Source of the DNA: Litomosoides sigmodontis
Taxonomy: Eukaryota > Nematoda > Chromadorea > Rhabditida > Onchocercidae
DNA: 64,000 nt
Assembly: GCA_963070105.1 (NCBI GenBank)
Contig: OY718803.1
Location: 2,171,007-2,235,006, forward strand
Reading direction: 5' to 3'
The notes under the pieces: generated by a model
Told to the model about the DNA's origin: nothing
Databases searched by the model: none
The model's input: the letters and a program-made list of their open reading frames with translations, nothing else
Shown here: one piece after another, positions 51,609-63,823 of the stretch
Position numbering within the stretch: the stretch's first letter is position 1
Layout of the letters: each line of letters begins with the position of its first letter
Made by a program: the position numbers and the translations under genes

Positions 51609-52551
51609 CTACTCATATTTTTGAGGTTTTAATCTACCGGCAATCTCCGGCTCTGGTATCGGATAGGACTTCGGAATAGCCTTCCACTCCTTCTCTGTTC
51701 GCTTGTAGATCATCTGTCGTGTATAATGTCCTAGTTTTTGGTTGTCTCGCAAAGCTTTTACCGATTCTCTGAAAAAAGTAACGTAGACTTAAAGTAATAG
51801 AATATATTTTTTTCCTGCTCTTACATGATTCACAGACTGTTCTATCACTTGCCCACTTACGTGCACAAATTGACAGAGCACCATATGACATCACCGAGAC
51901 TGTTTATTGATACTCCTCCTCAGTGATATTCACTTAGCCAGTCAAATATACTAAATGTGAATGCTTAGTTACAAAAGTGGAAAACTGAAAAAACACTCAA
52001 ATTTAATTGAATAAGAAGTCAAATTACATTACCTTTCTGCTGGAGGCTTTAACAGTTCTTCTAAATTACAGTGAATCGGTTTTTGAGGTTTTTCGTGCAT
52101 GTAGATCACGTGAATTAAGTCAAGATCATTACGTAATATTGTATTTGTCGCATCACGCACATCACGTGGCATGAATGCTTTAATTAGAAAATAGCTGAAA
52201 CATGAGGTAAAATTAAAAACTTTTTGGCCGGACACAATTACCTTCAGTTCACTTATTAATACAGTGAAATCGATAAAATTACTTTGACGTGTATATATGT
52301 TCAGCTGTTTGCTTTCTCACACGTCTAAACGGCAAATCACGATGTCCAAGACTCTCCAATTTTTCGATAATAGCACCATTGTCAAGCAAAACTTTTGCAG
52401 CACGACGTATTGCGGTAAATAATTCTGGCTGTAAAATATGAAATTGATTTTAAAATCATATGAATAAGAAATTTTCAGGAAAAAAAAGGAAAAAAGAAGC
52501 GCTAACCTTAGCCAAAGAACGAGTAATCAAAGTAATTTCGTATGACGGCAT
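51609..52551 (-). CDS. mrps-6: mitochondrial small-subunit ribosomal protein bS6m (MRPS6)
   Basis: Four minus-strand exons: 52551-52507, 52428-52283, 52194-52033 and 51768-51609, in phase for 170 aa. It begins MPSYEITLITRSLAK, the S6 first strand, followed by IRRAAKVLLDNGAIIEKLESLG, HRDLPFRRVRKQ, the YFLIKAF strand and a region that replaces the bacterial tail. The order and spacing match mitochondrial S6: beta1, alpha1, LGxRxLPY-like, YxLxxF. Role: structural protein of the mitoribosome small subunit binding 12S rRNA. The final part (YTRQMIYKRTEKEWKAIP) extends past the S6 core and ends at TAG. It converges on bbip-1. Confidence 0.9.
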
Positions 52552-53855
52552 TTCCAAGTTATTACAAATTCACTGATACAAACAATGAAACTTTAAATAG
52601 TAATTATGTGCCGTGCTTCTTCTTTTTGTATAATCCTGAACAGAAGCGAATGACTTCAAGAATTTGTCGCATTCGAAAAACATTTGAGCTCATTTGAACC
52701 ACGAAATTTCATAACATTACAACACATATCAGTTAACACTTGTGTCAGCGAGTAAAATCCCTTTATAAATTGGCGTATGTTGCGTAATTTGCGTCAACAG
52801 TTGAGGTGTATGCTCCCACGTAGACTGATCAGATTGGTGTTATAAAAAACACATTCGCAGTCAGCAATACGAGAACTAGAACGCTCTAGGCAGATAAAAT
52901 TTTACGGAAAATTTTCGACAATTACTAGCAGCTGTGTACTTTAAGCCCAAGATATCAAGTGTTCTATTCATGCAACTTTCGAAATAATCTTATATAATCT
53001 AACAAGCGACTTTCGCGTAAAATATAATATCTATGATCCTCGAAGCTAGCTTTATGCAGCTCAAGGCTCAAGAAACATTAAGTTCTTAAAATGTAGTTCT
53101 TAAAACAAATGTTATGCAATTTTAACCATAAAATTAGTACAATATACACCTTCACAATAAACACATAATCCGTTGAAATGAGTATGCGGTAAATGTTGCA
53201 CGAATTGACAATTATTTTAAAACGAAATTTACTTTTAATGTTTTATTCTTTCGCAATTATAAAAAAATACGAATCTGATAAAGCTTAGTGGAAATAAAGG
53301 AAGAGAAATTATGACACCGAAAGACAAGCGAACAATAAAAAAATTTTCCGCGTAAAAAATGCCCATCTCATTTCTTAATATAAAATGAAATAAACAAATT
53401 CAGACAGTGGTGTGCATCAAAAATCGTAGATGTAAAAAGTTTTCGAGGTGAAAATAAAATTCTCAAAACTCAAAACTCAAGTATATCACGACTTCTGCAT
53501 GAAAAAGATGCTCATTTATGATTAAAGTAGAATCTGCACAGGGTAAAGATGGGCAACATCTAGGCGAATGGATAAGTTTACGCTGATTACGAAAATGCCA
53601 TCATATGGATTGCTGCAAACTGTTTACATTTCAAGCGTAAACCATATGTTCGATGTGACAATTTCATTTTGTAATAAGACAAGCAAATTAATCCCCTTAG
53701 TTATGTAAGACGTGGCACTCGTTCGAATTTACAAAAAAATGCGAAGTTATTAAATTCTGTAAAAATATATAATGATTCGTGTAAAGTATTTCACAACTGC
53801 ATCGCACAATGAAGCATAAGAATGGATTCACACCAAATCAATAAATGCTAGTGAG
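52552..53855. other. intergenic region upstream of mrps-6
   Basis: No supported coding exon; contains the mrps-6 promoter and the 3' flank of the EGF-like membrane protein gene. Confidence 0.5.
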
Positions 53856-56456
53856 CTAGCTGTTTCGAGAAACATTCGAAGATCGAGGACGTGATAGTAG
53901 TGGGTGCGAACAAGACGTATAATGAGGCGGGAGAACTGTTGTATCATTCATAGTTCTCACAACAGGCCGCTGCAATGCTGAAAATCTCGCAACTGCCTGA
54001 AATGGACTTTTCATAAGCTGTACGACTGAGATCAAATGAATGAATGCTACATTTTCAAAAAGGAAAACCAAAAGGGATAATCTATTATTTAAAATGGCGC
54101 TTTACTGAAGTTCAGGCTTCCGTGATTCTTACACTAGAAATTTCAAAATTCTTTGACAAAAAAATGAAAATAATCTAAAGCGCAATGTGCAGTTTCCAAC
54201 TGTAAGTACTGCAACATACTTCTTCATAAGAGGGTGGAGGATCAAACGCCTTTGAGGAACTTGCATTAGTTGATAAAGCAGGATTAAAAACCGGCATTGC
54301 ATCAAGTTGAATTATATACGAAGGCATAAGATAGCCATGAGGTCTTAGCACTAGAGATTCACCATTATTATCATTTAATAAATTCTCCTGAAACATGTTA
54401 CATCACAATAACTGATGGCAGTAAAGTACATTTTTGTGAATAATACTTCGATAACTGGCTTCAATACAACAGAACAAACGGGAGAGAGCTGCTAATTCTT
54501 GAGAGAACATTACATAGATTATTATCAATTCTCAACGAATTTGAGTGCTCATTAAATGGAACAAATGTTCCTCTTATATAAATAACCAAATTACCTGCAT
54601 TCGTAGATAAACTTCATTGCATGTTCTGTTGCCGCCTCTTCTCATCTCTGTCCTACGATGCCGATGAGCTCTCTCCTCATCACATACTCCATTTAACGCT
54701 GCTCTGTGACGCCCTGCACAAACAAAGCTCAGAATAGCTAGTTTATTGTGAATTTTGCAGTCTACTTCATGATACCATAAAGAATTTCTAGCAAATTGCA
54801 AAATGGAAATCTTGAACTGCACCAAACACTCTATTCCATAAACACTACATTTCATGACTACTAAAACAGAAAATGTACTTCGTGAATGCACAGACTTCCT
54901 TGGAAACAAATCCAAACGACAAACAACGCAACAAATAATCATAATCACCAGGCACAGTAAAGGTAAACCAAGAACAACACCCCATGATGCAGCATATTCC
55001 TGAAACGAATAGTACAAATATAAAATCCAGTTCAGCAACTGGAAATATTTACAGCCTCCTTATTAAGCAAAAACCCACTTAGCGCTTGCCTCTTTAGAAA
55101 GTTAGCAGGAAAAGATAAACCTTGAAAACACATTTTTTTAAGGTTAATTACTTGTTTTGGGGAAGAAAACCCAACAAAAACTACCTGACAGAATTGTCCA
55201 GTATACCACGAGTCCAAGCATTTACAGTGTCCGTTATCCATCGGACGACCACCATTTAAACATCTAACATGTTCGCAGTGCTGACCATGTATGTACTCTG
55301 GATGTGGACATCTGAAAATTCACAATTTAACACTCTTCCTAAATAATGGGCACCTTCTTACCTGTAGTGCGATTATTTTCATCTTTCATCAATATTTTCC
55401 TTTTAAAAACTGAATGCAAACCTGCACGTATACTGCACGGGAATAATCTTGGGTATTTGTACTAAAGTACCATTATTGACACAAATTAATTCTTCACACA
55501 ATTCACCCCGATAGAATTTTGGACAAATACATTCTCCTGAAAATGAATCGGTCGAAAAAATTGCTTGAAAGTACAAACTTTGGTAGTGTAAAAAATGAAC
55601 ATTTCATCAGTGTAAAAAATGAACATTTTATAAATCTGCTCGGCAAATTTCATTGATTCGAACTTAATACATGACCTAAAAATCACATACAAGCCCATAG
55701 CTGAAGAACACTGTCCTACAGACCACAAATTTCCGAAAAATTGCAGAAATAATCACTAGGATGCACTTTTTTCATGAATTTTCTGTTATAGAAACTTTTT
55801 CTTATAATGATTAAGATTGCGCAAAGCTCACCCCTTAGCGTCTTCATACCACCATTGAAGCAATCCGGTGTTAAACCAAGCATTTTCTTCAAAGAATCCA
55901 ATGAATGCATCACTATTTCGCGAAAATAAAGACCATCGCTTTTAGTGGTTAAGTTTTCCGAATGATTAACTTTTGGACTATTTGTTGGTACGTTTGGTTT
56001 AGAAGGCACAGAAAAATTTCTATGAGGAATCATCATGACTGCCGTTCGTAATGTTGTAGGCTGAAAAAAAAAGCAATTATTTTTAAACCTTCATGTAAAA
56101 TTTTTGCCTCAAGAATACCAATACCTCATATTTGTCGTCTTTCGCCACATCGTACTTCGCTTCTTTCGCCATCATTGTAGTGATTCTGTGGTCATAAGCT
56201 AAATTCCATAATTTCACTGTGAAATCCTACAAAACACTTAACACTTGTACCATAAGAAAAGGCAAATAAAAGTTAAAAATGAAGTGGAGAGAAACGTCGG
56301 TAAGCTAGCGATTTAATATGAAAATAAGCAATAACTTCAAACAATGAATTTTAATTTGCTACATCATGACCTAAATATAGTATTTAATTAACATGTAATT
56401 ATGCAAAATAAAAGGAACGGTAGTGTCTTTACCTTAGTAGGACAGTCGCCGATCCC
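53856..56456 (-). CDS. single-pass membrane protein with EGF-like modules and a cytoplasmic PY motif (5' end missing)
   Basis: Exons read on the minus strand: 56456-56433 (24-nt microexon), 56226-56125, 56060-55832, 55536-55422, 55311-55185, 54999-54879, 54713-54595, 54387-54220 and 53996-53856; 381 residues are recovered, all in phase. After an uncharacterised extracellular region (DCPTKDFTVKLWNLAYD...), three EGF-like units follow (CFNGGM...ECICPKFYRGELC; CVNNGT...CRCPHPEYIHGQHC; CLNGGR...CKCLDSWYTGQFC). A transmembrane helix at the start of exon 54999-54879 (VVLGLPLLCLVIM...) is followed by basic residues (CRLDLFPRK), giving a type I topology. The tail has DPPPSYEE, a PPxY motif that usually binds WW domains of NEDD4-type ubiquitin ligases. 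I do not recognise a named orthologue. The signal peptide and start were not found; a possible further 21-nt exon is at 57248-57228, in phase 0. Confidence 0.75.
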
Positions 56457-56579
56457 CTAACACAAATAATAATTCACACTAAATGTTACATCAATTCATA
56501 CTTCAACACTACTAGAATAATAATTTTATGACAAGCCGTTAATTACTCAGTGCTTCATTCCCGTATATGTGTGCACAAC

Positions 56580-56584
<5 letters not shown>

Positions 56585-56635
<51 letters not shown>

Positions 56636-56643
56636 TGTGTGTT
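56585..56643. repeat. (GT)n microsatellite
   Basis: About 50 bases of uninterrupted GT, then a CTGTGTGTTTG tail. Confidence 0.95.
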
Positions 56644-57729
56644 TGTATGTTGGGATCTGTATGCAAATTTATTTGTGAGAAGTAATATTCAAGCAGTGAA
56701 TAAATAATGGACTAGGTTAAAATACTTCTTCCTAGGTATGATATAGGCTAGGCTAGTTATACAATATGAGAATGTTTAGAAATGAGATAGGATGAAAATT
56801 AATGAAATAAAATATGAAATATTTTTATTTTACAAATAATCGAAAATATCTTCTTAAATTAAATAGCTAACAAATATTAGAATAATATTGTCAGTAATTT
56901 ACTGATAGTTTATATGATTTTAAATTAATAATTTAAAATCAGATTAATAATTTTTCATTAAACACTTCGTTAAATTTATTTTATTTGAAATTTTGCTTAT
57001 TACAAATTCATTGTGATATTGCTGTAATATCATCGACAGTATATATGATAAATTAACATTGCAGTTGATGACATCGTTACAGCCAGCTAATTTTATTCAA
57101 TTCAGAATTCAGTTTTACTATTACAACCAGAATATGTTAGTGTAGTCGGTTGAAATATCCATTGATAACGATGCTATAAAAAATGTGAGAAATAATTTGC
57201 ATTACAACGATAAATGTTGTAGCTTACAGAGAAGGATGGTACTGTAGTCTGAGAAGGATGTATGAGCAATTCATGGTATACTGTATGTATTTCATTCCTT
57301 GTATATTCAATTATATTTGTTACATTTTACAAAAATCAAATTTGCAAATATATTGATTCGTACTGTTGTATCATGGAGGGGAAAGAGTAAATTAATTGAT
57401 ATTGTTAATTTAAGAAATAAAATGATTTAACACATTAGGACGACAAGCACTACCAACGATCAAAACAGCGAACAAAAAAAGAATAGTTTCAATAAATGAA
57501 TAAATAATGTTTATTCCTATTATTAATATTTAGATTAAATAGTAGTAATATTATAATTAAAATAGCAATTTGATAATTTATTCTCTAAAAAATGGATGAA
57601 TCGATTTATTTCATTCCTTTTTTTTATGTTTTGTTTTCAGCCCTAATTTCTAGCAGAGAAAAGAGACTCTTAGATTAGTACGAAATTGAATGCAAAATCC
57701 TTGCATTTTAAGTTTCCACTTATCAATTC

Positions 57730-57758
57730 TTTCTCTCTCTCTCTCTCTCCTCTCTCTT
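57730..57758. repeat. (CT)n microsatellite
   Basis: Interrupted CT dinucleotide run. Confidence 0.9.
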
Positions 57759-57790
57759 TGCCCATCTCTTTCTAATTGAAATATTATATT

Positions 57791-57838
57791 TGTTCGTTAA
57801 CAGAGAGTATATCACCTTAGCTGTTCGTTAACAGCTAA
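57791..57838. repeat. 13-bp direct repeat overlapping a perfect hairpin
   Basis: TGTTCGTTAACAG occurs at 57791-57803 and again at 57822-57834. The second copy lies inside a perfect inverted repeat (57817-57838) with 9-bp arms TTAGCTGTT/AACAGCTAA around a 4-base loop. Confidence 0.8.
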
Positions 57839-58319
57839 AGTAATAATTTATCTTTCCTATTTTTTAATTTTCCCAAATTTTCAAATAACAAAAGTATTCA
57901 CTACGAAATGCTAGGATTAAACGCGGTGTAGATATGGTTATCAGTAATGCCTGTAGTAGTGATACTGATATCATCTCATTCATCATTTCATTCCATAATG
58001 ATATGTTGTGAAGGTAAAAGGCAGAAGAGTGTTACACAATACCATTGGTAAATCCTAAATTGTAATTTTAATTTGAATATATTGAAATCAACGAAAGAGC
58101 TGACAGCTTGAAAACTGATTTTTCTTGTTAAAAATTAAAAAGCATGAATAAGGAAGTAATTTAGGAAATGAGAGGAGAGTGGGAAATGAGTGCGACTCGA
58201 GACGCATCATTTGAATTGAGCTATATAAATTTGCATTGGAATTTTATCTCTAACATTCATCTGGTATGAATGCTATGCTATTTGATGGAACGGAACTGTA
58301 GTACAATGATTGTTATTAG

Positions 58320-58321
<2 letters not shown>

Positions 58322-58374
<53 letters not shown>
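58322..58374. repeat. (AC)n microsatellite
   Basis: About 48 bases of AC. It is the reverse complement of the GT run at 56585, 1.7 kb away. Confidence 0.95.
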
Positions 58375-58375
<1 letters not shown>

Positions 58376-59684
58376 GAGCTTCCACACTCATTCCTATCAA
58401 AAACCATGCACTGCTCATTTGGAAATATTATGTGTGAGCAGAGGCAAAAAACACTTTTATCTCTCTCATCTAATTCGTTTTGAAGAAATGCAAAAAAAAA
58501 GAGATGCTTGATTGGCTTACTCTGAAGAGAGGAAGGAATCCTACCATCATTACCACACCACAACCACCTGATTCCATTTCATTTATCCATTTCAGGTTTT
58601 CTTTTTCTAAAATTGACTGACATTGCAACATCATCTTCTAGTTGCACTTTTCATAGTGCTTGAAAATTCAAACAAAACAACTCATTCGGTTCAGTGCAAA
58701 AGACCTCGGCAGGATCTATGAAAATTGTCCATCACTAACCACACTCAGTAGCAGAACTGACTTTGTATTATCATCATAGGTCTTCCACCTGTTATTTGAA
58801 CTTTTGACGTGATTTCCATCAACTTCATCACTAGCCACTACGTCATGCGCTCAACCTACTGACATAACATATTCGATATATTTTCATTATCACTTTACTT
58901 TATAACCTTTCTACGCCATTTCATTGTTGTATGAATGAATGAAAGCAAATGGACTCAAATTAAGGCCTCACGGAAAGTGAAAGTAAATTTCTACTAAACT
59001 TGCACTTTCTTCTTTTGAAGTAGTTAAATATTGAAAAGTTTCACAAAAATTTAATATCCAATCGTCATGTTCAGTGGAGCATTGCAGTAATTCACGAAAA
59101 AAAAAGCAACAGAAGTGATATACCAATTTGGAAGAATTATGGCTGTAGAAAATTCTACTAGCAGAATATCACTAAACACCAATTATTGGCGCTGTATTAT
59201 TAAGAAAACAGTGGAAAACGGAATGAATGAATTTAAATGTTCAAATTAAGAACTAATCCAATGAAAAATATGAAATGCTAAAACAGCTTAATTTCCTTTC
59301 CAGTTATTCATTCTTGTATCTTATCTTTTAATTTTTTTTTCCTCCCTTCAAACAAGAAGAAAAAATTTCGCAACCCTAAAATGTTATATCATACAGTGGT
59401 GAATTCAAAAGTATTATACATCAACGATTTGATCAATACTGTGCTTTGAAACTAAATATCAACCAAACTTTCATTACTCCTACCAAAATTTTACCAAATT
59501 CTAAATCAGCTCTAAATCAGCTCTGAGTACAGCTAATCATTTAACATTAACTGTTTTCGTTATTGTTAAAGTTACTTAGTAACTCAATTATCGTTCAAGA
59601 ATATTTGGAAAAGCTACCTTCTAAAAACTAGCCATAGCCAACCTTCCAAGAAGCTATGAAAAGAAAAGCTTTGCCCTTGTTAAA

Positions 59685-60071
59685 TGTCGAGTTCAAAAGG
59701 AAATATGTCTCAGCAGTATAAACAAAATTTTAAGACCAGTGAAAATGCCAAAAGTAAGATTGGTTGGAAAGCATTATCAGGATCGCTCGACATATGCATT
59801 ATTGGAAGCAAAGTTGTACATGGAGAAAGACTGCACTACGAATAACCCATTTAATGAACCAAACAGTAGCAATAAAGTGATGAACAGGAGGCAAATAAAA
59901 CCGTTTTTGCTTATTCAATTAAAACACATTACGAATTATCGATTACCTGATAGAAGGAGAGAAAAAGTGATAAAATTTTTTTCCGATAATATCTCAAAAT
60001 CCAATTTGATTTCAAAATTACAACAAAAAATGACAAGGCAAGTTGAAAATATCCAAAGCGCAGGAATGTAA
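59685..60071 (+). CDS. unidentified short open reading frame(s)
   Basis: Two overlapping plus-strand frames. One runs from ATG 59685 for 54 codons and holds an in-frame GTAAGA donor-like site at 59754; the other runs from ATG 59745 to TAA at 60071 (109 codons) and reads as a basic protein (e.g. RRQIKPFLLIQLKHITNYRL). Neither resembles a family I know. An intronless gene, a retro-copy or chance open frame are all possible; there is no supporting neighbour evidence. Confidence 0.2.
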   Translation, partial: CRVQKEICLSSINKILRPVKMPKVRLVGKHYQDRSTYALLEAKLYMEKDCTTNNPFNEPNSSNKVMNRRQIKPFLLIQLKHITNYRLPDRRREKVIKFFSDNISKSNLISKLQQKMTRQVENIQSAGM

Positions 60072-60467
60072 ACAACATATGTACAAAATCGACAGTTGTA
60101 CATGATTATGTATAACGATATAAACATGATATAGCTCGAGCAGTTGATAAGCGCACATCAATATCATGATCTTTTAGTAGCAACATTAATCCTGAAAAGT
60201 TATATGTGTACAGATAATAAATCTAAATAATCTAAATGATTTTATAATTTGAAATCAACGATCTGATTTACTGAAATTCCTGAATAAGTAGAACAGCGTC
60301 ATTACATAAAGTCTGTTTCATTTACCAATTTAGCAGTGAATCAATAAACTGGAAAAAGGAAAACTATTGTTCATAAAAACTTATTATTAGAAATAGCATG
60401 TTCGATTCTATAAATTTATGTGCAGAAGAAATTCTTATTGTCCAAAACATGTGAAAATGAAAATCAC
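60072..60467. other. 3' region of the HEAT-repeat gene, unresolved
   Basis: No confident exon. A short terminal exon after the TTATTCAG acceptor near 60282 on the minus strand could be joined in phase, but its 12-residue peptide matches nothing expected. Confidence 0.4.
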
Positions 60468-63400
60468 CGGAAAATATTAATTCTTTCGAGACAGTACTCC
60501 GTAACTGTGGTGTTAATTCAGCCAACAAATAACCCGTCATATGAGCTGCGTTCGAACGAATGCGGGAAGATGTACTTTTGAAGTAGTTATTACAACTTAA
60601 AGCGTAATAATTGATACGATCAGGAAATGAAAAAGCCTAAAAATGGATATTTCATACTGTTTACGAATATATTTTGTTTGTAAAGAAAATTTTCATAAAA
60701 AGGATTCAAATTTAATTACGAAAGAAACATCCCATATTTCCAATATGTCTAGTCTATAGATCAACTTCAATATTAAGAACAGAATATAATACATATATAT
60801 ATATACTCATATCTGAATTTAAATGAAATTAATGTCCCTGTCATTTGGGAAGTTATTATAAAATTACCGAGAATGCTAACTCATTCCGCTGCGCGCATAT
60901 GTCGATAAACTAAACATCATTATGAATGATACTAAAAATAGCTTACTAATCTCACACTGAATTCTTCTAGAAATTGGAGATAATTATGGCACTGTTCATC
61001 AGTTTTCAGGTATCGCTCGATTAACAATGCCAAGCCATTGGAATTTAACAATGAACTAACTGATATGAGGCATCGTGCACACATCTAAAACAAAAGATTT
61101 CTTGAGAGAGAAAAATTTTTTAATTTAGATATTTTCACAAGCATACATCTGAACCATTGAGGAAAAACAAGTTCAGTATATCACAGCTGTGTAGATTGTA
61201 GTAAGTCAAAAGAATAGCTTATCAATCAAATAAAGTTAAAGGATGCACTTCAGTCAACTTTTATCAACTCTTCATGGAGAATTGTACAATTCCTACCAAA
61301 CCGATATTTTGACAACCGACATTATAAATTTCTGACGGCATCTTGAAATAATGAATGCGATATATAGAATCAAAAAGAATTCGTACACTTATTCGTAGAT
61401 TTTAAGAATTCAAAAATTTCACAAAGTTGAAACTACTACCTGTTTTACTTGATCCTCTTCATCATTCAAATGTAAAACAATTGAAACAATATTTATAAAT
61501 AATTGTTCGCGATATTCATCACAACTACCCACTCGTTGACCTAACTCGCGAAATAAACTGAAGGACACAGCGCGGAGAGCACTACTTTCCTAAAATTGAT
61601 GCACGCTGGTTTAGCAATATTTATTTGCTTCTTTTTTGTAAAATAATATATTTGAGTGGAAAGGAGATATTTTGCAAACTGTTCATCCGAACAGACTTAG
61701 CACACATAAAGTTGAATGTTTTTAGGAAATGAGTAGAAATTTAGATACTTTTTCAAAACATGGTCGTAATTTCAACAATACAATCGACAATATATTCTCC
61801 AGATGTGCATTCGGCACACGTGTAGAAAGTTTATTGAGTGCGTTAACTGCTTCCATTGCAACCTGAACAATATACCTTGACAAAATATAGTAAAATTGCA
61901 AGTTGAAGAAAGAATGCATGTCTTGAAAGAAAACGCTTTATAATTCAGAAGTTGTTTAAGCATGACAAAAATAATAACTCAATTATGAAATGCAATAAAG
62001 AAAAGCACTAGAAAATACACAGATGAAAGTGATATCTTAAAAACATAATTTTTAACTTAAAAAAAATAAAAAGTACCTCATCTCGGCAATCACCACTATC
62101 ATCTAATCCTGCCATCGCTGCTTGTATTGCATACGATGAATATTTGTTTAAAATTGCATCACTACAGCACGCCAAATCACCAAGTCCGCGTACTGCTAAC
62201 TAGAAATTGAAAATTTTCAAAAGATGTGTATTCAAAAAATTGGGATATGACCACTATTCATTATTCCTATCAAATTTTTATAACTTACCTTTCGAATTTT
62301 TAAATTACGATCATCCTGTGCTTTCATTAGGTTTGCAATTACAATCTCAATAAGCTTATTATCAACTTTTTCTTCTTCATCCGGACATCTAAAAAGGAAG
62401 TAGATTATAGATCAACGAATCATTAATAATTAACAGATATTATCGACTAACTAGAATTTCGTGGTACTGGAAACTGAGAAATAACTCATAAATTTTAGTG
62501 TAGAAAAAGGAGCAATAATGATAAATACCGCTTCGTTAAAGCAGATAAAACCGCTGCAGCAGCAATACGATATGCATCACTGGGAGACTCCATACGACGT
62601 ATCATCAATGTTACGAGTGGCCGAATCCATTCAGGGCGATGTTCACTTAGTGATCGCGTTAGAACAGCTATCTGTAAAATCAGAGAGGCAAGTTAAATAT
62701 TGCATAAAAGTAGTGATAAAATATACTAGGGGACCTTAATTTCTTTGTGTAATTATTCCGGTGAAAAGAAAAAAGCACGGATATTTATCACAGGAAGTTG
62801 TACTGGTAATTTTAAGACAGGCTAAAAACTATCGAATCTATACTGAAAACTAACACCATTCGTAAAATTCAACGTATCAACACAGTCGCTCCAAGCACGT
62901 TCTGAATTCATCTCTTCAACGATAGCATCATCAACTGTTCGTAAGAACAAACTTCGCAAAGCCTGAGATGCCAGAGCAGCGGGTGTAGATGATATTCGAC
63001 GCAATTCCGGGGTGATAATCAATGATTTTGCTCCTAAACTTGAAGAATAAGATCCAACAATATTTTCCGAGAAAAGAATAACATGGAATAAACAGATATC
63101 TGATCCAAAAAAGAGAGTACAAGCTGGCTTGAAGAATTAAAAAAAGAAGCATACGCTGGTAATTTTATATGCTAAAAATAACGCGAACAATTAATAGGAA
63201 ATCTTACCATCTTTTTCCTTCAGTAACACTGGATAGTGAGTATCAACAACAGCAGCAAGAAACTGTAGCAGAGCTGCTAAAATATTTGGAATTCTCTTGC
63301 ATAGTTCCAATTCTGGTCTACCAGCCTGAAATACAGGAACAATAACACCTGCTATTAGTTTTTGGTTATTTCCGAAAAAAAAACAGCTGGGAATTCGATT

Positions 63401-63823
63401 GCGATCTAATTAGGATCATTTTTTTTTTATTTGGTGGTAGTAGCTGTGGAAGTTTGGTTGAAACACTGGAGGGGAAAATCAAACTCGCGCTACTGAAACA
63501 TAAGAGATTTTTGCATGACGAAATATGGAGTAAAAATTATCAGTACAATTTCATCAGATAATAGTCTTGAACATGATGATCCTGAAAAGCAAATCATAAC
63601 AAGCATTACCTTAATGATCTCCGTAATAGATGCTGCTAATGCACAAACTTCAGGTTTCACAATTTTTGCTGATGATCCAGCACCGATATCCAGAATTTCA
63701 AATGGTACTTCGGATGTTTCTGATGAACTACATCCATTTGTTATCAATTCCAACAAATAATCAGCAATCATCGGAAACAAAGAATGATCATGCGACATTG
63801 TATGCCATGCATCAATCATTGAG
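60468..63823 (-). CDS. HEAT-repeat protein, probably MROH1 (C. elegans HPO-27) family, C-terminal part
   Basis: Ten minus-strand exons: 63823-63610, 63325-63208, 63033-62855, 62671-62529, 62388-62289, 62199-62077, 61862-61749, 61589-61440, 61084-60947 and 60636-60468, in phase for about 480 residues. The sequence is a run of paired amphipathic helices typical of HEAT repeats (for example LAVRGLGDLACCS, VAMEAVNALNKLS, ESSALRAVSFSLFRELGQRV, SNAAHMTGYLLAEL). The last resembles the C-terminal end of MROH1. Family knowledge: MROH1/HPO-27 is a large cytosolic HEAT protein; the C. elegans member acts at lysosomes in membrane fission. The gene begins beyond the right edge of the window (63824-64000 reads as intron), and the stop codon is not settled: either a stop soon after 60468 by read-through or one more exon. 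Other large HEAT proteins remain possible. Confidence 0.7.

Larger units (their letters stand above)
56457..59684. other. repeat-rich, AT-rich stretch, probably long intron(s) or 5' region of the EGF/PY gene
   Basis: Contains three microsatellites and a hairpin-forming direct repeat. No exon is firmly supported. A candidate 21-nt exon on the minus strand (57248-57228: strong acceptor, GTAAGC donor, peptide TTVPSFS) would join in phase to 56456. Confidence 0.45.

Noticed and set aside
58273..58563. Minus-strand 96-codon frame ending in a Cys-Val run
   Set aside because: The Cys-Val run is a translation of the (AC)n microsatellite. The cysteines before it suggested another EGF exon, but spacing and phase do not fit.
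60241..60290. Short terminal exon for the HEAT gene (GISVNQIVDFKL)
   Set aside because: Phase fits, but the peptide does not resemble the expected MROH1 end, so I left the 3' end open.
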